Source: Pseudoponticoccus marisrubri (GTDB lineage Bacteria > Pseudomonadota > Alphaproteobacteria > Rhodobacterales > Rhodobacteraceae). From it: 64,000 nucleotides of DNA. The notes under the pieces are model-generated. The model was given only the letters and a program-made list of their open reading frames with translations, did not search any database and was not told the DNA's origin. Position 1 is the first letter of the stretch. Each line of letters begins with the position of its first letter. The stretch covers positions 62,001-126,000 of the forward strand of contig NZ_LPXO01000006.1 of NCBI RefSeq assembly GCF_001482405.1. Reading direction: 5' to 3'. Positions 53,212-62,127 of the stretch are shown piece after piece. A program made the position numbers and the translations under genes.

Positions 53212-55740
53212 ATGGAGCTTGCCGACAAACTGGCCGAGGAGCGGCGCGCGCGGCTTGCCGCGGAACGCCTGCTTGCGCAGAAGCAGGCAGAGCTGTTCGA
53301 GGCCAACCGCAAGCTGGGCCAGCACGCGCTGCAACTCAGCCACGAAATCAAGGAGACCCGCAGCCAGGTCGCCGTCGTCCGGGACGAGAACCTGCGCGTG
53401 CGCCACCAGCTGGGCCAGGCCACCCAGCAGATCGAGGTGGTCACCGACCAACTGCTCAAGGCGCTGCAGACGATCCGTGACGGCTTTGCCATGTTCGACG
53501 CCTTGGGCCGGCTGGAACTGGCCAACCCCGCCTACCTGTCGGTCTTCGACGGGCTCGAGACGATCGGCCCCGGGGCCAGCTATTCGCACGTGCTGCAGAT
53601 GCTCGTCGAAGAGGGGATCGTGAACCTGCAGGGCGAAGCCGGGCCCGACTGGGCGGCGCGCATGCTGGCGCGTTGGCAGTCGGACCCGATCCCCGACGAG
53701 GTGCTGCGCCTGTGGAACGGCCGCTTCGTCAAGCTCCAGGACCGGCACCTGCCCGATGGCGGGGTGGTCTCGCTGGGAATCGACATCACCGAGCTGATGC
53801 GCATGTGGTCCGCGGTCGAGGAGCTGCCCGACGGGTTCGTGATCTTCGACGCAGAGGACCGGCTGCTGATGTGCAACGAACCCTACCGCCAGCTCTACAG
53901 CCAGAGCGCGCCCGCGATGGTGCCCGGCGCCAGCTTCGAGGAGATCCTGCGCTACGGGCTGGAGCGCGGGCAATATGCCGATGCCATCGGGCGCGAGGAG
54001 GAGTGGCTGGAGAAACGGCTGGCGCAGCACCGCATCCCGCGCACCGAGCTGGAGCAGAAGCTGGATGACGGCCGCTGGGTCCGCGTCTTCGAGCGCGAGA
54101 CCTCGGATGGCGGTCGCGCCGGGCTGCGCATCGACATCACCCAGACCAAGGAGGACCAGGCCCGCCTGAAAGAGGCGATGATCCGGGCCGAGGCGGCCAA
54201 CCGCGCCAAGTCCGCCTTCCTCGCCAACATGAGCCACGAGATCCGCACCCCCATGAACGGCGTCGTCGGCATGGCCGACCTGATGCGCGAGACAGAGCTG
54301 ACCGAGGAGCAGGCGCTTTATGTCGACACGATCCGCTCCTCGGGCGAGGCGCTGCTGGTCATCATCAACGACATCCTCGACTACTCCAAGATCGAGGCCG
54401 ACAAGCTGCAGCTGCATCCCGAACCCTTCGACCTGGAACGCGCGGTGCACGAGGTGGTCATGCTGCTGCAACCCTCGGCGCGCGACAAGGACATCGCGCT
54501 GCTGGTGGATTACGACATGTTCCTGCCCACGCGGTTCGTGGGCGATCCCGGACGCATCCGCCAGATCCTGACCAACCTGCTGGGCAACGCGGTCAAGTTC
54601 ACCGTGGACGGCCATGTCATGGTCCGCGTCACCGGCGTGATGGAACGCGACGGCGGCACCTCGATCCACCTCACCGTCGAGGATACCGGCATCGGCATTC
54701 CGGCCGACAAGGTCGATCACGTCTTCGGCGAGTTCAACCAGGTCGAGGATGAGCGCAACCGCCAGTTCGAGGGGACCGGGCTGGGCCTGACCATCACGCG
54801 GCGGCTGGTCGAGCTGATGGGGGGCGAGGTCTGGGTCGAGTCCGAGCCCGGCCGCGGCAGCTGTTTCGGTCTGCGCATCCAGCTGCCCGCGGACGAGCCG
54901 ATCAAGTATGAAAGCGCGCAGTTGCCCGAGGCGCTGAAACAGGTGCTGGTGGTCGACGATCACGGCGCCAACCGGCAGATCCTGTCCAAGCAGCTGGCGA
55001 TCCTCGGGCTGCAGACCGCCTTCTGCACCACCGGCGCCGAGGCGCTGGACCGCATGCACCCGCCGCCGGACGTGGTGCTGATCGACCAGGACCTGCCCGA
55101 CATGACGGGCCAGGACCTGGTGGCGCAACTGCGCCAGGCCGGGGCCGCGATCCCGGTCATCCTGCTTTGCGACAATCCCGGCCATCTCGAACGCCGCCCC
55201 GGGGCCGAGGTGCAGGCGGTGCTGCAGAAACCCGCGCCGCGGCGCGCGCTGTTCGACGCGCTGGAGGCCGTGGGCCCCGGCCTCTCCCCCGCCGTCCCCG
55301 ACAGCGCCGCGCCCGACGCGCCCGACCCGCAAGCGGCGGAAGAACCGGCCCGGCTCGACGTGCTGCTGGCCGAGGACAACCGCACCAACCAGCTGGTCTT
55401 TCGCAAGATGATCAAGGAATTCGCGATCGAGCTGCGGGTCGCCAATAACGGGATCGAGGCGGTCGAGGCCTTCCGCGACCGCCGTCCCGACCTGATCTTC
55501 ATGGACATCTCGATGCCGCGCATGGATGGCAAACAGGCCACGCGCGAGATCCGCCGCATCGAGGGCGATGGCCCGCATGTGCCCATCGTGGCGGTGACCG
55601 CGCATGCCATGGCCGGCGACCGTGAAGGGGTGCTGACCGCCGGTCTGGACGATTACCTGACCAAGCCGCTGCGCAAGGCCGAGTTGGCCGAGAAGATCAC
55701 CACCTATGGCGGGCAGCGCATGGCGCAGATGGCCTCATGA
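53212..55740 (+). CDS. Soluble hybrid histidine kinase (PAS-PAS-HisKA-HATPase-REC-REC)
   Basis: An 842-residue sensor kinase with no membrane helix. Residues 1-85 form a coiled coil. Two PAS-like modules follow (DGFAMFDALGRLELANPAYL and DGFVIFDAEDRLLMCNEPYR), then the phospho-acceptor FLANMSHEIRTPMNG (His342). Next are HATPase boxes NLLGNAVKF, DTGIGIP and GTGLGLTI, then two receiver domains. Receiver 1 (VLVVDDHGANR ... LIDQDLPD) and receiver 2 (VLLAEDNRTNQ ... FMDISMPRMDG) both keep the acceptor Asp. A cytosolic signal is implied. GGAGG precedes the ATG. Its output partner (Hpt or regulator) is not in the window. Confidence 0.93.
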   Translation: MELADKLAEERRARLAAERLLAQKQAELFEANRKLGQHALQLSHEIKETRSQVAVVRDENLRVRHQLGQATQQIEVVTDQLLKALQTIRDGFAMFDALGRLELANPAYLSVFDGLETIGPGASYSHVLQMLVEEGIVNLQGEAGPDWAARMLARWQSDPIPDEVLRLWNGRFVKLQDRHLPDGGVVSLGIDITELMRMWSAVEELPDGFVIFDAEDRLLMCNEPYRQLYSQSAPAMVPGASFEEILRYGLERGQYADAIGREEEWLEKRLAQHRIPRTELEQKLDDGRWVRVFERETSDGGRAGLRIDITQTKEDQARLKEAMIRAEAANRAKSAFLANMSHEIRTPMNGVVGMADLMRETELTEEQALYVDTIRSSGEALLVIINDILDYSKIEADKLQLHPEPFDLERAVHEVVMLLQPSARDKDIALLVDYDMFLPTRFVGDPGRIRQILTNLLGNAVKFTVDGHVMVRVTGVMERDGGTSIHLTVEDTGIGIPADKVDHVFGEFNQVEDERNRQFEGTGLGLTITRRLVELMGGEVWVESEPGRGSCFGLRIQLPADEPIKYESAQLPEALKQVLVVDDHGANRQILSKQLAILGLQTAFCTTGAEALDRMHPPPDVVLIDQDLPDMTGQDLVAQLRQAGAAIPVILLCDNPGHLERRPGAEVQAVLQKPAPRRALFDALEAVGPGLSPAVPDSAAPDAPDPQAAEEPARLDVLLAEDNRTNQLVFRKMIKEFAIELRVANNGIEAVEAFRDRRPDLIFMDISMPRMDGKQATREIRRIEGDGPHVPIVAVTAHAMAGDREGVLTAGLDDYLTKPLRKAELAEKITTYGGQRMAQMAS

Positions 55741-56514
55741 CACGGGCGCCTCGGCGCGGCGCAGGAAGGCCGGCCGCCCCGGCGCCGACAGGTCCTCGGC
55801 ATAGCCATAGCCGCCCAGGTCGAAATCCTGCAGCGCCTCGGGATCGTTCAGCCGGTTCTGCACGATGAAGCGCGCCATCGCGCCGCGGGCCCGCTTGGCG
55901 TAGAAGCTGACGATGCGCGGCCCCTTGGGGCCGTCCTCGTAGAATTGCGGCGTGATCACGGGCATGGCCAGCGCCTCCTGCGGCACGGCGCCAAAATATT
56001 CCTGGCTGGCACAGTTGACCAGCACGCGCGCGCCCACCTCCGCGGCCTGCGCGTTCAGCGCCTTGGCCAGGCTGTCGCCCCAATAGGCATAGAGGTTGGC
56101 GCCGCGCCGCGTCTTCAGCCGCGAGCCCATTTCCAGCCGGTAGGCCTGGATCGCGTCGAGCGGGCGCAGCACGCCATACAGCCCCGACAGGATGCGCAGG
56201 TGCCCCTGCGCCCAGTCCAGCTCCTCGGGATCGAGCGAGCCCGCCTCGAGCCCTTGGTAGGTGTCGCCGGCAAAGGCCAGCGCCGCGGGGCGCAGGTCCT
56301 CGGCGCCGGGCGTGTCCGAGAAGGCGCGGAACCGGTCGCGGTTCAGCTTGGCCAGGTCGTCGCTCAGCGACATCAGCCCCTTGAGATCGCCCAGCGTCAG
56401 GTTGCGCATGGTCCGCGCCAGCCGCTGCGCATCCGCCTCGAATTCGGGCTGCGTCATCGCGACATCGCGTTCCTGCCAGTCCAGCTTCTTCGCCGGAGAG
56501 ATCACAACCAGCAT
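55735..56514 (-). CDS. yaaA: Peroxide stress protein YaaA
   Basis: A 259-residue DUF328/YaaA protein, which lowers free iron and limits oxidative DNA damage in E. coli. The start LVVISPAKKLDWQ, the block FAGDTYQGL and VNCASQEYFGAV are diagnostic. Its stop overlaps the stop of the convergent histidine-kinase gene by a few bases (TCATGA). It is upstream on the same strand of nothing else close; recQ follows upstream by 71 nt on the same strand, so the two may share a transcript from the recQ promoter. Confidence 0.93.
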   Translation of the reverse strand: MLVVISPAKKLDWQERDVAMTQPEFEADAQRLARTMRNLTLGDLKGLMSLSDDLAKLNRDRFRAFSDTPGAEDLRPAALAFAGDTYQGLEAGSLDPEELDWAQGHLRILSGLYGVLRPLDAIQAYRLEMGSRLKTRRGANLYAYWGDSLAKALNAQAAEVGARVLVNCASQEYFGAVPQEALAMPVITPQFYEDGPKGPRIVSFYAKRARGAMARFIVQNRLNDPEALQDFDLGGYGYAEDLSAPGRPAFLRRAEAPVS

Positions 56515-56584
56515 CCCGTGCCCCTTTTTTCGTCTGCGTCTGTCCTGTGGGCGCCCGCTTTGGCGCGCCGCGTTCAGCGGTGAC

Positions 56585-58639
56585 CTAGTCCGCCGCGCGC
56601 AGAACGTCCAGAAAAGCCGCGCCGAAGCGTTCGGCGCGCCGCTCTCCCAGGATCCGCTCGACCGTCTCGGGCGAGTCCGGCCGCGTCTCGGCCAGCCGCG
56701 CCAGCAGCGCCGCCGAGCAGGAGAGCGGCTTTTCCGTGCCGTCGGCGCCGCGCAGCAGCGCGGCCTGCGCCTGCATCAGCCCGTCATAGACCGAGCCCGC
56801 ACCGCGCGCCGCCAGCTTGCGGCGCCTTGGGCTGGCCTCGACCCCCTCGCCGGTCAGCACCTCGAGGAAGGCGGTGCCGTAGCGCTCCAGCTTCTTGGCG
56901 CCGATGCCGCTGATGCGGGCCATGTCGTCCAGCGAGGCGGGGCGCGTCTCGGCCATCTCGATCAGCGTGCGGTCGGGAAAGATCACGTAGGCCGGCACGC
57001 GCGCGGCCTCGGCCAGCGCGCGGCGCTTGGCCTTGAGCGCCGAGAGCATCGGCGCGTTCTCGTCCGAGACCAGCGCGCGCACCGCCGGCCGGCGCTCCGA
57101 GGCGCGGGCCAGCACGTCGCGGCGCAGCTCGATGCTTTCCTCGCCGCGCAGGATGGGGCGGGCCCGCTCGGTCATGACCAGCGCGCCGTGACGCTCGGGA
57201 TCGGGGCGCATCAGGTCGCGGCCCATCATCTGGCGGAACACGGCCTGCCACTGGCCGCGCGAAAGGTCCTTGCCGACGCCGAACGTGGGCAGGCTTTCAT
57301 GGCCACGCTGCCGCGTCTTGTCGGTCTCGCGGCCGAGCAGGATGTCGATCAGGTGACCGGCGCCAAAGCTCTCGCCCGTGCGCAGTGCCGCCGACAGCGC
57401 CTTGCGCACCGCCTCGGTGCCGTCGAACAGCTCGGGCGGGCTGTCGCAGAGATCGCAATTGCCGCAGGGCGGCGCGGCCTCGTCGAAATAGGCCAAGAGG
57501 CTCTGGCGGCGGCAGGACAGCGCCTCGGCCAGCCCCAGAAGCGCGTTCAGCCGCCCGTGATCGGCGGCGCGCCGCTCCGGCGGAGCCAGCCCCTCGTCGA
57601 TCTGGGAGCGGCGCAGGCGGATATCCTCGGGTCCGTAGAGGGTCAGCGTCTCGGCCGGGGCGCCGTCGCGGCCGGCGCGGCCGATCTCCTGGTAATAGGC
57701 CTCGATCGACTTGGGCAGATCGGCATGCGCCACCCAGCGGATGTCGGGCTTGTCGACCCCCATGCCGAAGGCCACGGTCGCCACCACGATCAGCCCGTCC
57801 TCGTTGGCAAAGCGCTCCTCGACCGCGCGACGATCCTGCGCCTCCATCCCGCCATGATAGTGACAGGCGCTGTGCCCGTCCTCGCGCAGCGCGCGCGCGA
57901 TCCCCTCGGTCTTGGCGCGGGTGCCGCAATAGACGATGCCCGACTGGCCGCGCCGCGCATCGGCAAAGGCCATGACCTGCTTGCGCGGGCTGTCTTTGGG
58001 TTGGAAGGCGAGGTGGATGTTGGGCCGGTCGAAGCCGCGCAGGAAGGTGCGCGGCGCCGCGCCGTCGAACAGGCGGGTGACCATCTCGGCCCGGGTGTCC
58101 AGATCGGCCGTGGCCGTGAAGGCGGCCAGCGGTACGTCCAGCGCGCGGCGCAGCTCGCCGATGCGCAGGTAGTCGGGGCGGAAATCATGGCCCCACTGGC
58201 TGACGCAATGCGCCTCGTCCACGGCGATCAGCGACACGCCCGCCTGATGCAGCATGCGCTGCGTTCCGCCATTGGCCAGCCGTTCGGGCGCAAGGTAGAG
58301 CAGCTTGCAATCGCCCGCGCGCAGCATGTCCCAGACGGCGTCGGTTTCTTCCTGGGTGTTGCCGCTGGTCAATGCGCCGGCGGCGACCCCCGCCTCGCGC
58401 AGCCCGCGCACCTGGTCGCGCATCAGCGCGATCAGCGGCGAGATCACCACCGTGACCCCGGGCCGCAGCAGCGCGGGCAGCTGGAAGCACAGTGACTTGC
58501 CACCACCGGTGGGCATGATGGCCAGCACGTTCTCGCCCGCGGCCACGGCCTCGACGATCTCGCCCTGGCCCGGGCGGAACGCGTCGAAGCCGAAGATATC
58601 CTTGAGAAGCGCCTCGGCCGGCGCGGCATCGCGGGGCAT
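56585..58639 (-). CDS. recQ: ATP-dependent DNA helicase RecQ
   Basis: A 684-residue superfamily-2 helicase. Walker A is MPTGGGKSLCFQLP, motif II AVDEAHCVSQWGHDFRPDY, and motifs V/VI include ATVAFGMGVDKPDIRWVAH and YYQEIGRAGRDG. The zinc-binding domain (YFDEAAPPCGNCDLCDSP), a winged-helix RQC domain and one HRDC domain (YVIFPDRTLIEMAETRPASLDD) follow. A short extra HRDC-like repeat forms the C-terminus (LLARLAETRPDSPETVERIL), beyond the usual ~600-residue length. It heads the recQ-yaaA pair. No LexA box is visible in the 130 bp upstream. Confidence 0.95.
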   Translation of the reverse strand: MPRDAAPAEALLKDIFGFDAFRPGQGEIVEAVAAGENVLAIMPTGGGKSLCFQLPALLRPGVTVVISPLIALMRDQVRGLREAGVAAGALTSGNTQEETDAVWDMLRAGDCKLLYLAPERLANGGTQRMLHQAGVSLIAVDEAHCVSQWGHDFRPDYLRIGELRRALDVPLAAFTATADLDTRAEMVTRLFDGAAPRTFLRGFDRPNIHLAFQPKDSPRKQVMAFADARRGQSGIVYCGTRAKTEGIARALREDGHSACHYHGGMEAQDRRAVEERFANEDGLIVVATVAFGMGVDKPDIRWVAHADLPKSIEAYYQEIGRAGRDGAPAETLTLYGPEDIRLRRSQIDEGLAPPERRAADHGRLNALLGLAEALSCRRQSLLAYFDEAAPPCGNCDLCDSPPELFDGTEAVRKALSAALRTGESFGAGHLIDILLGRETDKTRQRGHESLPTFGVGKDLSRGQWQAVFRQMMGRDLMRPDPERHGALVMTERARPILRGEESIELRRDVLARASERRPAVRALVSDENAPMLSALKAKRRALAEAARVPAYVIFPDRTLIEMAETRPASLDDMARISGIGAKKLERYGTAFLEVLTGEGVEASPRRRKLAARGAGSVYDGLMQAQAALLRGADGTEKPLSCSAALLARLAETRPDSPETVERILGERRAERFGAAFLDVLRAAD

Positions 58640-58772
58640 GGGAAACCTGTCGATTTATCTAGATCTGCTCTGATCCGGACAATCACATACCAAGATTCGG
58701 TGAATCAAGTCCCATTGCCGGGGAAAACCGCCCCCGGCCCCCGGCTGCGACAGGATGCGCGGTACGGCGCCG

Positions 58773-59060
58773 TCAGAAGAAGACCGCGGCGTTGTTCTGC
58801 AGGATGATCCGCAGCGCAAAGACCACGATCAGCGCGATCAGCGGCGCAAGGTCCAGCCCGCCGGTGGGCGGCAGGATCTGGCGGATCTTGTTGTAGGCCG
58901 GCTCGAGGATGCGGCTCAGCCCGTCCCAGATCTGGGCCACGATGGGCTGGCGCAGGTTCAGCACCTGGAAGTTGATCAGCCAGCTCATGATCACGTGGGC
59001 GATGATAATGAACCAGACGATGTCGAGGATCAGCATCAGGATCTGGAACAGCGACTGCAT
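58773..59060 (-). CDS. YggT family membrane protein
   Basis: A 95-residue protein with two membrane regions: LFQILMLILDIVWFIIIAHV and APLIALIVVFALRIILQ. Between them is the characteristic YggT segment SWLINFQVLN...VAQIWDGLSRILEPAYNKIR. I used the ATG at 59060 with AAAGG 9 nt upstream. YggT proteins are poorly defined (osmotic-shock uptake of potassium or cell-division links in some species). It is divergent from the thioesterase gene. Confidence 0.9.
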   Translation of the reverse strand: MQSLFQILMLILDIVWFIIIAHVIMSWLINFQVLNLRQPIVAQIWDGLSRILEPAYNKIRQILPPTGGLDLAPLIALIVVFALRIILQNNAAVFF

Positions 59061-59191
59061 CTTGCGGGCCTTTCGATAATGGCGTCGACGCACACCTAAG
59101 CGCGGCATGCCCCAAGGGCAAGCCTGCCGCAAGGTTGCGGTTGACGCGGGCGCCGCGGCGCAGCATCGCGGGACGGACAAGGAGGTGGCGA

Positions 59192-59737
59192 ATGTACCCT
59201 TTCATCCGGATGTTCCACGCCCTGCGCAAGGCCCGGCGCAGCCCGCCCGCCGGGCTCTTCGACACGCATGTCTCGCATCACTATTGCTGGCCCTGGGATC
59301 TGGACCCGTGGGTCGAGCTGAACAATGGCCGCACGCTGACGCTGTATGATCTCGGGCGCATCCCGATGGCCGCGCGCACCGGGCTGGCCGACGTCTTGCG
59401 GCGCGAGGGCTGGGGCATGACGGTGGCAGGGCTTGCCATCCGCTATCGCCGCCGGGTGCGCATGTTCGACCGGCTCGAAATCCATTCGCGCCTGATCGGC
59501 TGGGACCGGCGGTTCCTCTATGTCGAACACAGCATGTGGAAGTCGAACGGCGAGTGCGCCAACCAGGCGGTGCTGCGCTCCGCCGCGACGGGGCCGGGCG
59601 GGATCGTGCCGCCCGAGCGGGTGCTGGAGGCCATGGGCCGCGCGGGCGCCGCGTCGCCCGCCCTGCCCGACTGGGTCGCGGCCTGGAGCGCCGCCGAGGA
59701 CATGCGCCCCTGGCCGCCCGAACGCGCCGGCACGTGA
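59192..59737 (+). CDS. Acyl-CoA thioesterase, hotdog fold (4HBT/THEM6-like)
   Basis: A 181-residue hotdog-fold protein: HYCWPWDLDPWVELNNGRTLTLYDLGR is the family signature, with ELNNG in the place of the catalytic loop of 4-hydroxybenzoyl-CoA thioesterases. The rest (YRRRVRMFDRLEIHSRLIGWDRRFLYVEHSMW) forms the beta-sheet. AAGGAGG precedes the ATG at 59192. Substrate unknown. Confidence 0.82.
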   Translation: MYPFIRMFHALRKARRSPPAGLFDTHVSHHYCWPWDLDPWVELNNGRTLTLYDLGRIPMAARTGLADVLRREGWGMTVAGLAIRYRRRVRMFDRLEIHSRLIGWDRRFLYVEHSMWKSNGECANQAVLRSAATGPGGIVPPERVLEAMGRAGAASPALPDWVAAWSAAEDMRPWPPERAGT

Positions 59738-59818
59738 CGCCCGCGTGATAATGCCGGCCCCGCCCTTGCCACAGGGCGGCCCGCGGGGTTCTATCGCGCG
59801 AGCAGAAAAGGGGCCGGC

Positions 59819-61186
59819 ATGAGTGAACCGAGCAAGCGGCAACGCGTCTGGGGCTGGATGTTCTTCGACTGGGCCCAGCAGCCCTATGCCACGCTGGGGC
59901 TGACCTTCATCTTCGCGCCCTATTTCGCCTCGGTCGCGGCCGAACGCTTTGCCACCGGCCCCGGGGACATGGCGCAGGCCGGCGCGCAGGCGCAAAGCCT
60001 GTGGTCGGCGGCGCAGACGGTCGCGGGTCTGGTCATCGCCTTCTCGGCGCCGTTCCTGGGCGCCTATGCCGATGCCTCGGGGCGCAAGAAGCCGTGGTTC
60101 ATCGTCTTCGTGGCCACCGCCGCGCTCTGTGCGCTGTCGCTCTGGGGGCTGACACCGGACGGCGCCACGCTCTACCCGATGCTGGCGCTGTTCTGGATCG
60201 GCTTCGTCGCCTCGGAATCCGCCTTCAACCTGAACAACGCGATCCTGCCCTCGCTTGGCGACCGGAGCGAGGTCGGCAAGATCAGCGGCAGCGCGGCGGC
60301 CTTCGGCTATTGGGGCGGGGTGCTGGCGCTGTTCCTGATGCTGCTCTTCTTCGCCGAGAATGACGGCGGCACCACGCTGATCGGGCTCGACCCCGCCTTC
60401 GGCCTCGATGCCGAGGCACGCGAGGGCACGCGCTTCGTGGGCCCCTTCATCGCGCTGTGGTTCGTACTGTTTTCGATCCCCTTCTTCGCCTGGACCAAGG
60501 ATCCGCCCGACACGGGCCGGGCGCGCCCGGCCTTCCCGGTGGTGCTGGCCACGCTCTGGGCCAGCCTGCGCGACGTGGCGGCGCGCCCCTCGGCCCGCGC
60601 CTTCCTGCTGGGCTCGATGTTCTACCGCGACGGGCTGACCGCGCTCTATGCCTATGGAGGGATCTATGCCGGCCGCGTGCTTGGCTGGGACATCATCCAG
60701 ATCGGCGTCTTCGGCATCATCGCCGCGATCACTGCGGCCATCCTCAGTTGGCTGGGCGGCAAGGCCGATGCGCGCTACGGCCCCAAACCGGTGATCCGCC
60801 TGTGCATCTGGGTGCTGGTCGCGGTGGGCTGCGTGATCGTGGGCATGTCGCGGCAAAGCCTGTTCGGCGTGCCGCTGCCCGAGGGCTCGGCCCTGCCCGA
60901 CGTGGTCTTCTTTATCTGCGGCGCGCTGATTGGCGGCATGGGCGGCATCCTCTATTCCGCCTCGCGCTCGTTGATGACGCGGCATTGCCGCACGGGCCGC
61001 GAGGCCGAGGATTTCGGCCTCTTCGCCCTGACCGGCCGGGCCACCGCCTTTCTCGCCCCGGCGCTGATCACCCTGTTCACCGTGCTGACCCAGAGCATCC
61101 AGCTGGGTTTCCTGCCCGTCATCGCGCTTTTCTTGATCGGGCTGTTTCTGCTACGCTGGGTGCACCCACTCGGAGATCGCGCCTAA
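59819..61186 (+). CDS. MFS transporter of the UMF1/Atg22 family
   Basis: A 455-residue 12-helix transporter. The start RVWGWMFFDWAQQPYATLGLTFIF, with the block SAPFLGAYADASGRKKPWF and TALYAYGGIYAG, marks the UMF1 (Atg22-like) family. Substrates are unknown; Atg22 exports amino acids from the yeast vacuole. The ATG at 59819 has GGGG 7 nt upstream. Its stop overlaps the start of mepA (TAATG), so the two are translationally coupled, an unexpected pairing with a murein hydrolase. Confidence 0.88.
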   Translation: MSEPSKRQRVWGWMFFDWAQQPYATLGLTFIFAPYFASVAAERFATGPGDMAQAGAQAQSLWSAAQTVAGLVIAFSAPFLGAYADASGRKKPWFIVFVATAALCALSLWGLTPDGATLYPMLALFWIGFVASESAFNLNNAILPSLGDRSEVGKISGSAAAFGYWGGVLALFLMLLFFAENDGGTTLIGLDPAFGLDAEAREGTRFVGPFIALWFVLFSIPFFAWTKDPPDTGRARPAFPVVLATLWASLRDVAARPSARAFLLGSMFYRDGLTALYAYGGIYAGRVLGWDIIQIGVFGIIAAITAAILSWLGGKADARYGPKPVIRLCIWVLVAVGCVIVGMSRQSLFGVPLPEGSALPDVVFFICGALIGGMGGILYSASRSLMTRHCRTGREAEDFGLFALTGRATAFLAPALITLFTVLTQSIQLGFLPVIALFLIGLFLLRWVHPLGDRA

Positions 61187-62115
61187 TGTTCCGTACCCTG
61201 TTTCTCTGTGCCCTGATCGGCACCCTTGCGGCCTGCGGCGGCGGCCCGCGTGACATATCCGGCGCCCGCATGCCCGATGCGCGCCCGCTGGACCCGGTGC
61301 TGTCCTCGAAGGAGGCCAAGCAGCTCTTCGGCGCGCAGCGCGACGGCTCGCCCCAGCGCGCGGCACCGATCGGCGGCTATGCCAAGGGCTGCCTCGCCGG
61401 CGGCGTGCAACTGGCCGAGACCGGGCCCACCTGGCAGGCCATGCGGCTCGGCCGCAACCGCAACTGGGGCCATCCCGAACTGATCGACTACGTGCAGAAG
61501 CTCAGCCGCAAGGCCGCGCAGCAGCCCGGCTGGAACGGGCTCTATATCGGCGACATGAGCCAGCCGCGCGGTGGGCCGATGCTGACCGGGCATCGCAGCC
61601 ACCAGATCGGGCTCGATGTCGATATCTGGATGAAGCCGGCCAATGACCTGACCCTGTCCGAGCGCGCGCGCGAGAACATCTCGTCGATCTCCACGCGCCG
61701 CTCCTCGGGTGCCTTCACCAACAACAACTGGACCCGCGCCCATCACGAGATCCTCAAGGCCGCGGCCAGCGATCCGCGCGTGGCCCGCATCTTCGTCTTT
61801 CCCGGCGCCAAGGTGCGCATGTGCAAGGACGAGACGGGCGATCGCGCCTGGCTGCGCAAGATCCGGCCCTGGTGGGGACATCACTACCATTTCCACGTCC
61901 GGCTGAGCTGTCCGCGGGGGGCTGTCGGCTGCGTCGACCAGGCCGCGCCGCCGCCCGGCGACGGCTGCGCCGATGCGCAGAAATGGGTGGACAACATTCT
62001 AAACCCGCCGCCGCCCAAGCCGCGCGACCCCAACGCGCCCGCCCCGCAGCCCCGGCGCGAGCTGCGCCTCGGCGACCTGCCGCGGCAATGCGCCGACGTG
62101 CTCGCCGCGAACTGA
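61186..62115 (+). CDS. mepA: Penicillin-insensitive murein endopeptidase (MepA), lipoprotein
   Basis: A D,D/L,D-endopeptidase of the M74 family. The signal peptide ends in a lipobox (LAACG), unlike soluble periplasmic MepA of E. coli, so this one is probably anchored in the outer membrane. Metal ligands are His and Asp in GHRSHQIGLDVDIWM and His in WWGHHYHFHVRL. Four additional cysteines (KGC, RMCKDE, SC, GC) fit the disulfide pattern of the family. A Pro-rich stretch (PPPPKPRDPNAPAPQP) precedes the C-terminus. It is coupled to the MFS gene and followed by a phytase-like gene 12 nt later. Confidence 0.93.
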   Translation: MFRTLFLCALIGTLAACGGGPRDISGARMPDARPLDPVLSSKEAKQLFGAQRDGSPQRAAPIGGYAKGCLAGGVQLAETGPTWQAMRLGRNRNWGHPELIDYVQKLSRKAAQQPGWNGLYIGDMSQPRGGPMLTGHRSHQIGLDVDIWMKPANDLTLSERARENISSISTRRSSGAFTNNNWTRAHHEILKAAASDPRVARIFVFPGAKVRMCKDETGDRAWLRKIRPWWGHHYHFHVRLSCPRGAVGCVDQAAPPPGDGCADAQKWVDNILNPPPPKPRDPNAPAPQPRRELRLGDLPRQCADVLAAN

Positions 62116-62127
62116 GGGACCGGATCC

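Noticed and set aside
47725-55740. A continuous 2,671-codon plus-strand open frame, mostly antisense to the macroglobulin gene
   Set aside because: Its first 5.5 kb are the antisense of a well-supported gene with signal peptide and CTEQ motif and are low-complexity (Arg/Gly/His-rich). Only the final part, from the ATG at 53212, is a real gene. It is a by-product of high GC codon use.
58640-58772. LexA box upstream of recQ
   Set aside because: No GAAC/GTTC pair with 7-nt spacing is present, so SOS control of recQ is not supported here.
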